NCBI RefSeq assembly: GCF_000718095.1
Contig: NZ_JOEI01000026.1
Span: forward strand, 1-64,000
DNA length: 64,000 nt
Direction of reading: 5' to 3'
DNA from: Streptomyces scopuliridis RB72
GTDB taxonomy: Bacteria > Actinomycetota > Actinomycetes > Streptomycetales > Streptomycetaceae
Within the stretch, counting starts at the first letter, position 1. The number at the start of each line of letters is the position of its first letter. This document shows positions 1 through 7,734 of this stretch, one piece after another. The notes beneath the pieces are model-generated. The model was not told the DNA's origin. It searched no databases and saw only the letters and a program-made list of their open reading frames with translations. A program made the translations under genes and the position numbers.

Positions 1-75
1 GAGAGCTACCTCGCCGGCCTCCACCTCCGCGCCTCCATGATCTGGATCAACGACCTGCTGAAGGCGACTGATTGA
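1..75 (+). pseudogene. IS5-type transposase C-terminal end (partial, enters from left edge)
   Basis: The first 24 codons are open from the window edge to a TGA at 73-75 and read ESYLAGLHLRASMIWINDLL near the end. This resembles the C-terminus of Streptomyces IS5-family transposases, which end with a YLAGLH-like helix. The rest lies outside the window, so it may be an intact element or a relic. It adjoins the truncated 3' end of the AraC-type gene, so insertion of this element probably caused that truncation. Family assignment rests on one short motif. Confidence 0.5.
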
Positions 76-94
76 TCACGACATCACACAGGCC

Positions 95-583
95 CTAGGA
101 GGCGTACCTCGGCGGCGTCGGCGTGACCGGCGACTTCCCGGCCGCCGAGTAAAAGGAGAAGGGAGCAGCGGGCAATACGATGCACTGCGCACTCGTGTGG
201 GGCGGGAGAGCGAAGTGATGCATCCGCGCGGCATGCCGGAGCAGGAAACGTCCCGCCACCACGGTGTGCTCCACACTGTTTCGCTTGCTGCCCAGTGCCC
301 AGGCTCCGCTGTGCACCAGCCATAGGCGCACCTGATCGGCGTCATGACTCGGTCCGTCCGCCGTCTGCGCTGCCGACGCCCCGTCCACGCTGGTGATCGC
401 CACGTCGCGCACCCTGGTGGCACGGAAGCGTAGCCGGAAGTCGGTCGCTGTCGCCGCGCTGAACCGGGGGAGGGGGAACTCATTTCCGACGTGGGTACGC
501 CAGCTCCGCTCGAAGTCGTCCCGACCGGTCGTGGCTGCACGGCGTGAGTCGAGCGAGAAAGATGCCGTCTTGTTGTCGTCCAT
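95..583 (-). pseudogene. AraC-family regulator, ligand-binding half only (HTH lost)
   Basis: The 162-residue reading frame starts at MDDNKTASF. It resembles the N-terminal cupin-like ligand-binding domain of AraC-type activators (AraC_binding_2), with the pattern DFERSWRTHVG, then a beta-rich stretch, then RFLLRHAARMHHFALPPHTSAQCIVLP. In such proteins (about 320 residues) two helix-turn-helix motifs follow. Here the frame runs into unrelated sequence after about residue 140 and stops, next to a transposase end, so no DNA-binding domain remains. It is divergent from the SDR at 706, whose regulator it probably was. Inactivation is inference from the missing domain. Confidence 0.6.
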
Positions 584-705
584 AGTCCTACGAGTCTGCT
601 CCCAGGATGTGTGTGTCGCCGATGTTCCGGTCGGTTGTCGCCCTGATACATGCGGAGACTTCCGTGATCTTCCTAGTGTTCGAAGTACCCACACATCAGG
701 AGGAC

Positions 706-1482
706 ATGGTGAACGACCAGAACAGCCGCGTGGCCGTGATCACCGGTGCCGGGGGCGGCCTAGGCGTCCATATCACGCACCGCTTCGCCGCCGACGGATA
801 CACCACAGTACTGGTGGGGCGCACCGAATCGACCTTGCGCCAGGCCATCGAGAGCGGCCCGGACGGGGGCGACATGCACCCGTGGGCCGGCGACGTCTCC
901 GACCTGAGCGCCGTCACCGCACTCATGGACGGGGTGGCCGAGCGGTTCGGGCATCTGGACGTCCTCGTCAACAACGCGGGGCTGGCGCAGCCGGGCACCG
1001 TGGAGAGCACTAGCGAGGATGCCTATCGCGCCATGATGAGCGTGAACGTCGACGGCCTGTTCTTTGCCTCCCGCGCCGCCTTGCCCCACCTGCGCGCGGT
1101 CCGCGGGTGCATCGTCAACATCGGATCCGTTGGTGGCGTGCGCGGTGACTGGACGCAGGCCGCTTACAACGCGACCAAGGGAGCGGTGGCCAATCTGACC
1201 AATGCGATGGCCCTCGACCACGGCCGGGAGATCCGGGTCAACGCGGTCCATCCCGGTGTGACGACCAGCCGCGAGGAGATCCGGATAGCGCTCGCCGAAG
1301 GCACGCCGCTGCGCGACCGGTTCGACGACCGCGTGCCCATGGGCCGGCCCGGCGATCCCGCCGAGGTGGCCGCTGTCGTGGCGTTCCTTGCCAGCTCCGG
1401 CGCCTCGTACGTCAACGGCGCGCACATCGCCGTCGATGGTGGCCTGACCGCGTCGAACGGCCAAACCAATCTCTTCCGCTGA
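706..1482 (+). CDS. SDR family NAD(P)-dependent oxidoreductase
   Basis: This 258-residue classical short-chain dehydrogenase has the nucleotide-binding TGAGGGLG at residues 13-20, NNAG near residue 90, and the catalytic Ser (NIGSVGG) and YNATK near residues 140-160. It ends with the usual glycine-rich SYVNG...VDGG segment. Length is normal for the family (about 250). The start at ATG 706 is chosen because a strong CAGGAGG lies at 697-703; the frame is open further upstream without a better site. It is divergent from the truncated AraC-type gene. FabG-like proteins act on many carbonyls, so the substrate cannot be named. Confidence 0.88.
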   Translation: MVNDQNSRVAVITGAGGGLGVHITHRFAADGYTTVLVGRTESTLRQAIESGPDGGDMHPWAGDVSDLSAVTALMDGVAERFGHLDVLVNNAGLAQPGTVESTSEDAYRAMMSVNVDGLFFASRAALPHLRAVRGCIVNIGSVGGVRGDWTQAAYNATKGAVANLTNAMALDHGREIRVNAVHPGVTTSREEIRIALAEGTPLRDRFDDRVPMGRPGDPAEVAAVVAFLASSGASYVNGAHIAVDGGLTASNGQTNLFR

Positions 1483-1640
1483 CGCGACGCGACCACGGCT
1501 TCAACCTTGCGAGGGGGGCAGCGTCGCCGCGACCGAATCGGCGACCCGCGCCGTCGGCGTGCAGCTGCGACGCCTCGAATCCACACCAGCAGGTCACCAC
1601 ACGCGCGAGGGTGGGAGCCGGTCGACATGAAGGGGAAGTA

Positions 1641-2734
1641 GTGGTCTTCAAGCTCGATGTACCAGGCCGCATGGTTCGCGGTGACGTGGATGAAGGCTAT
1701 GGCGCAGTGGCCGACGCCTTTCGCGAGACCTTCGCCGTACGTAACGAGATCGGCGCTGCCTGCGTCGTCTACCACGGCGGGCGGAAGGTCGTCGACCTCT
1801 GGGGCGGCTACCGGGGCGGCCGCAACCATGTCCCCTGGGAGGCGGAAACGATGGTGCCGGTCTTCTCGACGTCCAAGGGTGTGGCAGCAGTGGCGCTCGC
1901 GGTGTTGCACGCACGTGGTCTGCTCGACCACGATGAGCGTGTGGCGGCCTATTGGCCCGAGTTCGCTGCCGCCGGTAGGGCGATGTCACCGTCCGTCAGC
2001 TGCTTGCCCATCAGGCAGGGCTGGCGGTGATCGACCGGCCAGTTGGGCTCGGCGACCTGACTGGCTCCCGCACCCTCGCCACGGCTCTTGCCGAGCAGCG
2101 TCCGGCATGGGAGCCGGGCACCCGGCACGGCTACCACGGCCAGTCGTTGGGCTGGTACGAGAGTGAGCTCGTAAGTCGGATCGACCCTGGGAAACGTCGT
2201 ATCGGCCGGTTCTTCGCCGACGAGGTCGCTACGCCGCTCGGCCTCGACTTCCACTTCGGCCTGCCGCAGGACACTGATCGCGATCGGGTCGCCCGTATCC
2301 ACGGATTTCGCTCTTGGGAGATGACGCTGCACCTGAGGGCGATGCCGGCATCATTCGTCCGGGCATACGCGAATCCACGGAGCTTGACCTCCAGGGCGTT
2401 CGGCAATCCGCGGGTCCTGGGCACCGTGGAGAACTTCAACCGGCCGGATGTGCAGGCCGCGGAGACGAGGTTCTCCCTGGGGTACGTCAAGCCGTTCCCG
2501 GCGTTCAGGTTCGGCTCCGAGTCGGACCGGGCCTTCGGGACGATGGGCCTGGGCGGGTCATTCGCCTTCGCAGACCCGGATACCGGTACGGGCTTCGCGT
2601 ACGCGATGAACCGCACTGGATTCCGGCTTTGGGACGATCCTCGTGAAGTGGCGCTGCGGGAGGCGCTCTTCGCGCGGGTCCTCGGCGAGCGGCCTCAGCG
2701 GCCCGACCTGGCCTCCGGGCGTTCTGGCCTCTGA
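1641..2734 (+). pseudogene. Serine hydrolase / beta-lactamase-fold esterase, frameshifted
   Basis: Two overlapping frames together make one class C beta-lactamase-like esterase of about 364 residues, a normal family length. The first frame carries the catalytic SxxK as S-T-S-K near residues 76-79, followed by LAVLHARGLLDHDERVAAYW. It leaves frame near 1977-1983, where the other frame continues with DVTVRQLLAHQAGL, the expected next family block, and runs to 2734. The break fits loss of one base (GGTAGGGC where GGTAAGGGC would restore AGKGDVT). GTG 1641 is preferred because AAGGGGAA precedes it; GTG 1611 is possible. Either a true pseudogene or a sequencing error. Confidence 0.75.
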
Positions 2735-3183
2735 TTCGCAGGGTGTGCGCCTACGGCGCGAACAGCGTCTGTCGAAGGGGTGGCCGGAGCCGGTGCGGCA
2801 CCGGAGGCTCATCTCGTGTTGCCGAAGCGCCCTCCTCAACGGGCAATGCTCGTGCGAGAGAAGCATCGACGGCACGGCAAGTCAATGGGTTTGAGCAGAC
2901 CTTTGGCAGTCGGCGAAGAGGTGGATGTCACCGCAGGGCCCGCGCAGCGCTCAATCGAGCGGCGTGCATCGCTCAGCGCGGGGGTCGGCAACCTCATGGT
3001 GCCTGTGACGGAGGATTGCCAACCAGGTCGAACGCCGCTCGCTGCGGGGGCCACCGTCCGACGCGAGCGGCTCCACAAGCACTTGAGTGTGTTCCACGTC
3101 TCAGAGGCTTGCGTAAACACCGACTGCGAGTTGAAACTTCAACTCGTCAGTGAGGATGTGATCCTCTGCCTGAAGGACGTGTC
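2735..3183. other. 450-bp stretch without a convincing gene
   Basis: Short open frames here have no recognisable domain, poor start sites and Arg/Ser-rich composition typical of shadow frames. The only structured element is the palindrome at 3128-3145 just before the next gene. Probably decayed DNA between the broken esterase and the MoaF/SnoaL gene. Confidence 0.5.
3128..3145 (+). promoter_or_regulatory. Palindromic operator GAGTTGAA-AC-TTCAACTC
   Basis: Perfect inverted repeat with 8-bp arms, containing the core GTTGA-AACT-TCAAC. It lies about 40 bp before the ATG at 3184. TTGAAA at 3131-3136 could serve as the -35 box. It belongs to the same motif family as the sites at 5214, 6421, 6840, 13021, 13939, 15954, 32489, 36745, 36773 and 39537. 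Confidence 0.6.
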
Positions 3184-3891
3184 ATGACCAGGCAACTAAC
3201 CGGCCGCAGCTACCGCTTCGACCTCGGTGATCTGAAGGTGCGATTCACGTTCGATTCGCCGACCCAGGGCAGCTTCGTGGTAGTGCACGGTGCGGGGCTC
3301 GCCCCTGACGGTCACGCCGAAACGGTGGCTCTGAACCTGCAAGAGATCCGCGAAGGCGTCTATCTGAACTCCTGGACCGAGGCGAGCGGGGCCACGGTGA
3401 CGCACCTGGAGGACTTCGAAAACGGGACGCTGTACTCCAACGTGACCGTCGACGGCAAGCTCTACCACTTCACCGGAACGATTAAGGAGTTGACCATGAC
3501 CCAGCACACCGACGCGCAGGACGATCAGGCAAAAGGCAACGTCGACATCGTACTCACCGCGATGCGGGAGTTGTTCGCCGACAAGGACCTCACCGCGATA
3601 GATCGATACTGGGCTGAGCCCTACATTCAGCACAGCCCGCAGATGCCCAATGGGCTCGACACCCTGCGCAACGTCGTTCCAAACCTGGAGGGCTTCTCCT
3701 GGGAGCCGCAGCGGATCGCCGCCCAGGGCGATCTGGTCTTCACCCACAGCATCGTCCACGGCTGGGCCCCGAACCCCGTGGCCATCGTCGACATCTTCCG
3801 GCTGGACAACGGACGCATCGTGGAACACTGGGACGTCGTCCAGGACATCGTCTCTGCCGAAGAATCTGCCAACGGCAACACAATGGTGTAG
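3184..3891 (+). CDS. MoaF-like domain fused to SnoaL-like domain
   Basis: This 235-residue protein has two parts. Residues 1-100 (YRFDLGDLKVRFTFD ... LYHFTGTIKEL) form a small beta-rich domain of the MoaF-related type. Residues 105-235 are a SnoaL-like / NTF2-fold domain (MRELFADKDLTAIDRYWAEP, IVDIFRLDNGRIVEHWDVVQ) close to the free-standing protein at 4092. At the junction a perfect AAGGAG (3484-3489) sits six bases before an in-frame ATG (3496), so the second domain could also be made alone; the fusion may be recent. Catalysis is unknown: NTF2-fold proteins include cyclases, isomerases and binding proteins. An operator lies just upstream. Confidence 0.75.
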   Translation: MTRQLTGRSYRFDLGDLKVRFTFDSPTQGSFVVVHGAGLAPDGHAETVALNLQEIREGVYLNSWTEASGATVTHLEDFENGTLYSNVTVDGKLYHFTGTIKELTMTQHTDAQDDQAKGNVDIVLTAMRELFADKDLTAIDRYWAEPYIQHSPQMPNGLDTLRNVVPNLEGFSWEPQRIAAQGDLVFTHSIVHGWAPNPVAIVDIFRLDNGRIVEHWDVVQDIVSAEESANGNTMV

Positions 3892-4091
3892 ACCCGGCGG
3901 GTGGACATCTCGATCTCATCGTCTCGTAGCACCGGTCCTGCGCTCATCGTTCCAGGACACCGAGCGCCGGTTACGTCCCTAAGCGTCCAGGTGGGGCGGC
4001 GCCCGTACGGCGCCTTCTTGCGCCGGCAGCGCCGCCCGACGCCGGCCTTGCCGCCGCCTGCGCGGATAGCGCCAGAGAATGGAGACCTCTT

Positions 4092-4463
4092 ATGTCGGTC
4101 AACAGAGAAACCGCGCGCAAGGCCATGGATGAACTACTCAACCAGCGGGACTTGACGGCATTGGATCGTCACTTCGCCGAGAACTACATCCAGCACAACC
4201 CGGCGATTGCCGACGGTCGTGAAGGCCTTCGGGCAATCGTGCCAACTCTCCCCGACGACTTCCGCTACACCATGCTGCGAACGTTCGAGGACGGCGACCA
4301 CGTCATCGCGCTCGCCAGAGTCAGCGGCTTCCTTCCCGAAGGCGATGCCGCTGTGGCAGACGTCTTCCGTTTCGAGAACGGCCGCATAGCCGAGCACTGG
4401 GACATCCTTCAGCCGTACGTGCCGGACGGCCAGACCGCCAGCGGGAATCCAATGCTGAGCTGA
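4092..4463 (+). CDS. SnoaL-like (NTF2-fold) protein
   Basis: This 123-residue single-domain protein has the pattern FAENYIQHNP near residue 30, ADVFRFENGRIAEHWDILQ near residue 95 and a C-terminal SGNPM. It is a clear paralogue of residues 105-235 of the preceding protein, including the NGRI(A/V)EHWD block. ATG 4092 is supported by GGAG at 4081. It follows the fusion gene by 200 bp and precedes the ABM-type protein, so the three probably belong to one redox or aromatic-metabolism group. Annotations of this family as polyketide cyclase are by fold only; no active site can be assigned. Confidence 0.82.
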   Translation: MSVNRETARKAMDELLNQRDLTALDRHFAENYIQHNPAIADGREGLRAIVPTLPDDFRYTMLRTFEDGDHVIALARVSGFLPEGDAAVADVFRFENGRIAEHWDILQPYVPDGQTASGNPMLS

Positions 4464-4549
4464 TATGGCTGCTCGGCGAGGACGACGGATCCCTTGCAGC
4501 CAGCCCATCGAACCACCAGGCATGCAATGGAGAGACCATAAGCGCAGTC

Positions 4550-4852
4550 GTGGTTGTTGTAACGATCATTCCCGTCCCGGAACACAGATCAGAAGTGATC
4601 GCTGCCCTCGAACGGGCGATCACCCGCGCTCACGTCGAAGATGAGGGCTGTCTCCTCTACGCGCTGCACGAGGGTGACGACCGCCTCGTCGAAATCGAGA
4701 AGTGGTCCAGCCCTGAGGCGCTGGACGCGCACCTCAAAGGACCCGCAGTAGGCCAACTTCTGAAGGAGATCGAGGGGAAGATCGTCGGCGAGCTGGACGG
4801 GCAGGTCTTGCGACCCCACCCGGCCGGTACGCCGCAGCAGGGAGCGCTCTGA
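4550..4852 (+). CDS. ABM-domain putative quinol monooxygenase
   Basis: This protein of about 100 residues matches the antibiotic-biosynthesis-monooxygenase fold: VVTIIPVPEHRSEVIAAL ... DEGCLLYALHE ... VEIEKWSSPEALDAHLKGP. E. coli YgiN, a quinol monooxygenase, belongs to this family; these proteins dimerise and use no cofactor. The start is odd. GTG 4550 has no ribosome site at a good distance, whereas GGAGA (4529-4533) is correctly placed for an in-frame ATA at 4538 that would give I-S-A-V-V-V. An original ATG may have mutated to ATA, lowering or moving initiation. Confidence 0.72.
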   Translation: MVVVTIIPVPEHRSEVIAALERAITRAHVEDEGCLLYALHEGDDRLVEIEKWSSPEALDAHLKGPAVGQLLKEIEGKIVGELDGQVLRPHPAGTPQQGAL

Positions 4853-5213
4853 TTGTCGTTGACAGCCGAGCATCAACGTGGGTACGTAGCCTGAGGCTGG
4901 GGGAGCCGACGCGGTTGGGCTGGACCCTGGCCGGCCTGCCGCCGCCAAGGGCGGCCGACGGGCGCGGTGCTGGCCGCGACCGCCGTCACTACCGATCAAC
5001 TACGCTGCGGCGTAAGCCAGTTGACGCACCACGGAGGCTGGTAGCCTGGCGATCCTGAACGTGATGGACTCGGGATACGACGTCGCCTACCTCCCCGGCG
5101 CCCCTGGTCGGACCAACGATCGTACTGGTCGGGCGCACCCCGTGTGGCTGGTTTGTCAACTCCAACGGTGAACGTGATGCAGGGTGCGGCTACTTCTATC
5201 CTGATCATCAGAA
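4853..5213. other. Non-coding or decayed stretch
   Basis: No open frame here has a credible start and composition. A short phrase on the plus strand near 5045-5100 (LAILNVMDSGYDVAYLPGAP) reads like coding sequence but has no start, is cut off and matches no family I know. Confidence 0.4.
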
Positions 5214-5243
5214 GTTGACAAGTCAACCATGTCGCCCTAGGGT
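5214..5243 (+). promoter_or_regulatory. Operator overlapping a promoter, upstream of DoxX
   Basis: GTTGAC-AA-GTCAAC at 5214-5227 is a perfect palindrome of the GTTGA-N4-TCAAC type. Its left half contains TTGACA (5215-5220). Exactly 17 bp downstream is TAGGGT (5238-5243), a good -10 box. A repressor bound here would cover the -35, so control by derepression is likely. The same -35/17 bp/TAGGGT layout occurs at 6840. Confidence 0.7.
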
Positions 5244-5312
5244 TCTGGTTGCAAGCTCAGCTAACCCTGCGCCCTTCCAGTCCTGGCGTGGGAGGAGTGG
5301 AGGGAGACCCCC

Positions 5313-5690
5313 GTGTACATTGCTGCGGCCATCCTCAGTGTGATCCTTGCTCTCGTGAGCCTGGCCGCGGGTGCACCCAAGGCGCTGCTCAAAGGTGATG
5401 TCTCCGCCGGGCTGCAGTCCCACATGGGGTTGAGCGCCGGGTTCGTCCGGTTCATCGGGCTAGCCGAGGTCGTCGCCACCGTCGGCCTGGTTGTCGGACT
5501 TTTCTGGCAGCCCCTGGGTATTGCCGCTGCTGTCGGTGTGACCGTCACGCTGGCCGGTGCGGTCGTCTTCCATGTCAGGGCGCGGGACTATGCCAACCCC
5601 GAAAACAGGGGGAACGCGAGCGCGCCCGTCCTGCTGGCCCTTGTCTCGGTCGCGACCGTCGTGACCCTGACCCTGACCCTGGCCATGTGA
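5313..5690 (+). CDS. DoxX family membrane protein
   Basis: This 125-residue protein has four predicted transmembrane helices (about residues 1-20, 45-68, 70-90 and 105-125) and the DoxX-like block GAPKALLKGDVSAGLQSHMGLS followed by FVRFIGLAEVVATVGLV. DoxX/MhqP/CatD proteins are found with quinone- and catechol-detoxifying enzymes, and some act with thiol/redox partners at the membrane. GTG 5313 follows GGAGGAGTGGAGGGAG. A promoter/operator lies 70-100 bp upstream and a MarR gene is convergent downstream. A second copy at 38499-38883 is broken. Confidence 0.85.
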   Translation: MYIAAAILSVILALVSLAAGAPKALLKGDVSAGLQSHMGLSAGFVRFIGLAEVVATVGLVVGLFWQPLGIAAAVGVTVTLAGAVVFHVRARDYANPENRGNASAPVLLALVSVATVVTLTLTLAM

Positions 5691-5932
5691 TCCGGCCCGC
5701 CCGGCCTGCGTCCCAAAATCCGCCAGATCGTCTGGAGCGTCTCCATGTCGTGTTCTCCGGCTCGCGCCGACCCGCAGGGCCTCCTGGCCGGCTCTCGGAT
5801 CCCTGACGGGTAGTTCAGCGGTGAGCGAGTCTGCCGCGAAAATCGGCCGGCGGCCCCGCGCACCAGGACATCCCTCCGGGCTGGCACAGGGCTGACCTCC
5901 CGTGATCCAGGCAGTCGCATCCCTTCGCCCGG

Positions 5933-6400
5933 TCAGTCCGGCTGCTTCTCCATGTGGTCCAGGATGCGCTTGGAGATCCGGCCGAGTGTGCTGAGCTGGT
6001 TCGGGGTCAGGGCATCGATGAACAGGCGGCGGACGTGCTCGACGTGCTGGGGTGCGGCCTCTTCGATCGCCTTGTAGCCGGCCGGGGTGGCGACGATGAA
6101 TGCTCCGCGTCCGTCGTCGGGGCATTCTTCCCTGGCCACGAGCCCGCGTTTCGCCATCCGCGTGACCTGGTGGGACATTCGGCTCTTCTCCCACTCCACG
6201 AGTTTGGCCAGATCCAAGAAGCGCATCCGCCCGTCGCCCCTTTCGGTGAGGTTGTGGAGCACGATGTAGTCGGAGGCGGACATTCCGGACTCGGCCTGGA
6301 CGCGTCGGGATAGCCGTCCGATGAGTGTCTCCTGCATTCGGATGAAGCTGTCCCAGGCGGCCTTCTGTTCTGGGTCGAGCCAGCGTGGCGGTGCGTCCAT
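5933..6400 (-). CDS. MarR family regulator (paralogue of 38007-38474)
   Basis: This 155-residue winged-helix protein has the dimerisation helix DSFIRMQETLIGRLSRRVQ (about 16-35), the recognition region VEWEKSRMSHQVTRMAKRGLV (about 68-88) and the wing REECPDDGRGAFIV. There is one cysteine, in the wing (ECPDDGRG), and the 38007 paralogue keeps it at the same place; redox or electrophile sensing there would be inference. It is convergent with DoxX. A near-perfect copy of the shared operator lies 20-35 bp upstream (6421-6434), which suggests autoregulation. Confidence 0.88.
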   Translation of the reverse strand: MDAPPRWLDPEQKAAWDSFIRMQETLIGRLSRRVQAESGMSASDYIVLHNLTERGDGRMRFLDLAKLVEWEKSRMSHQVTRMAKRGLVAREECPDDGRGAFIVATPAGYKAIEEAAPQHVEHVRRLFIDALTPNQLSTLGRISKRILDHMEKQPD

Positions 6401-6420
6401 GAGGGCAGTCTAACGAAATC

Positions 6421-6434
6421 GTTGACAGCTCATC
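6421..6434 (-). promoter_or_regulatory. Operator-like GTTGA-CAGC-TCATC upstream of MarR
   Basis: Matches GTTGA-N4-TCAAC with one mismatch and sits 21 bp upstream of the MarR start at 6400. Probably an autoregulatory site; not tested. Confidence 0.5.
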
Positions 6435-6839
6435 TACTGGCGGTGGCGGCGATGCGACCCTCGGCGAGGCCGCGTCCGTCGTGACCAAGATGCTTCGGTT
6501 CGGACCCGGCCCTGGTGCGCGAGCCGGAAGGTGCCGGGATCGATGCCCGTCGGACGGGTGGAGAACGTACCAAATTTGTCCGGTTTGGGGTCAAGGGTGA
6601 GTGGTGCGAGCCGCGTCTCCTGCAGGTCGAGTTCCGGGAAATCGCCGACCGTGAGGTCGGGTGGTGCCAGAACTGGTCACAGCGGATCGTCGTGTCACCA
6701 CCGGTGTCGTTCCTCCGGAGAACTCGGCTTTCCCTACGTGGAAGCTCTCGCGCCCACCGCGGCCATGCCGGGTCGTGTCGCCGAATTCTCCGGCACCCCG
6801 TGCTCGCTCTGCACTACGGATGCCCTCGTCGAGGGTTAA
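6435..6839. other. 400-bp intergenic stretch with no recognised gene
   Basis: Frames through this area are short, overlap on both strands and show no family motif. It separates the MarR gene from the operator at 6840. May be the remains of a lost gene. Confidence 0.4.
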
Positions 6840-6869
6840 GTTGATGCATCAACCTAGTGGGGCTAGGGT
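6840..6869 (+). promoter_or_regulatory. Perfect operator GTTGATGCATCAAC within a promoter
   Basis: The 14-bp perfect palindrome occupies 6840-6853. TTGATG (6841-6846) can act as the -35; TAGGGT at 6864-6869 lies 17 bp downstream, identical in layout to the DoxX promoter. It drives the GNAT / Fe-S / quinone oxidoreductase operon, whose first ATG is at 6931. Confidence 0.7.
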
Positions 6870-6930
6870 GATGTCCTGGCTGACGGGATTCTGCCGAGTT
6901 GAGCGGGATCAGATCCTACAAGGAGGACAC

Positions 6931-7239
6931 ATGACCGTCGAAGTGAGCGACGTGCCCGAGGCGAAGCGCTACGAGGCCCGCGTCGATGGAGAGTCCAAGG
7001 TGGCGGGCGTCGCGGAATACATCCGTACGACGGAACTCGTCGCGTTCGTACACACCGAGGTCGAGGCGGAGTACGAGGGCGCGGGAGTCGGGTCCGCGCT
7101 GGTCCGCACCGCCCTTGACGAGGCACGCGCCGCGAACCTGCGGGTGCTGGCCACCTGTCCCTTCTTCGCGGGCTGGATCAGCCGGCACCCCGAGTACCAG
7201 GACCTGCTGTACCAGTCCCGCAGCAAGGTCAGTGACTGA
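6931..7239 (+). CDS. YjdJ-like GNAT acetyltransferase
   Basis: This 102-residue minimal GNAT protein has GKxAGxxxY-like VDGESKVAGVAEYIR, the strand LVAFVHTEV and the acetyl-CoA loop EYEGAGVGSALVRTALDEAR, ending CPFFAGWISRHPEYQDLL. It belongs to the small COG2388 type exemplified by E. coli YjdJ. Start ATG 6931 has AAGGAGG at 6919-6925. A paralogue at 40587 follows pirin. The next gene encodes a YjdI-like Fe-S protein, and yjdI-yjdJ adjacency is also seen in E. coli. Substrate unknown. Confidence 0.88.
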   Translation: MTVEVSDVPEAKRYEARVDGESKVAGVAEYIRTTELVAFVHTEVEAEYEGAGVGSALVRTALDEARAANLRVLATCPFFAGWISRHPEYQDLLYQSRSKVSD

Positions 7240-7270
7240 AAAGCAGAGCACGGCAGTGATGGAGGCGGGC

Positions 7271-7681
7271 ATGAGCGGCGAACTTGAGCAGAAGGCATAC
7301 CAGACGGAGTCGATCACGGTGACCTTCGAGGCCAGGCGCTGCCTCCACGCCGCCGAATGCGTCCATGGCCTGCCCGAGGTGTTCGACACGAGGAAGCGAC
7401 CGTGGATCCAGCCGGATAAGGCTACGGCCGATCGCCTGGCGGAGGTGGTGCGGCGCTGTCCCTCGGGCGCGCTCCAGTACGAACTCGTGGACGGCGGGAC
7501 GGAAACCCTTGACCGGCCCACCACGATCACGCGCAGTTCCACCGGGCAGCTGACCGTGCGCGGTGAGCTGAGTGTGGACACGCCGCAAGGCCCGCGCGCC
7601 GAGACCAGGGTCGTGCTGTGCGGCTGCGGGAAGAGCCGCCTCCAGCCGTACTGCGACCACGCGGGGCCCTGCGGTCAGTGA
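7271..7681 (+). CDS. YjdI-like (4Fe-4S) domain plus CDGSH-type domain protein
   Basis: This 136-residue protein has an N-terminal YjdI-type iron-sulfur domain (ARRCLHAAECVHGLPEVF, then VVRRCPSGALQYE) and a C-terminal CDGSH-like segment, CGCGKSRLQPYCDHAG. Canonical CDGSH binds a 2Fe-2S cluster through three Cys and one His, ending C-D-G-S/T-H. Here the tail reads C-D-H-A-G, so the His is two positions early or the ligand is lost. ATG 7271 is chosen for GGAGG at 7261-7265; ATG 7259 is possible. It lies between the GNAT and quinone oxidoreductase genes in one operon. Confidence 0.85.
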   Translation: MSGELEQKAYQTESITVTFEARRCLHAAECVHGLPEVFDTRKRPWIQPDKATADRLAEVVRRCPSGALQYELVDGGTETLDRPTTITRSSTGQLTVRGELSVDTPQGPRAETRVVLCGCGKSRLQPYCDHAGPCGQ

Positions 7682-7734
7682 CGCGGCCGTGCCCGCTTCC
7701 CGCATGTAGCACCCAAGATCCTGGAGTCGAGCAA

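Noticed and set aside
5460..6488. 342-codon minus-strand frame over DoxX and MarR
   Set aside because: Overlaps two genes with clear motifs in other frames and has Arg/Pro/Thr-rich shadow composition.
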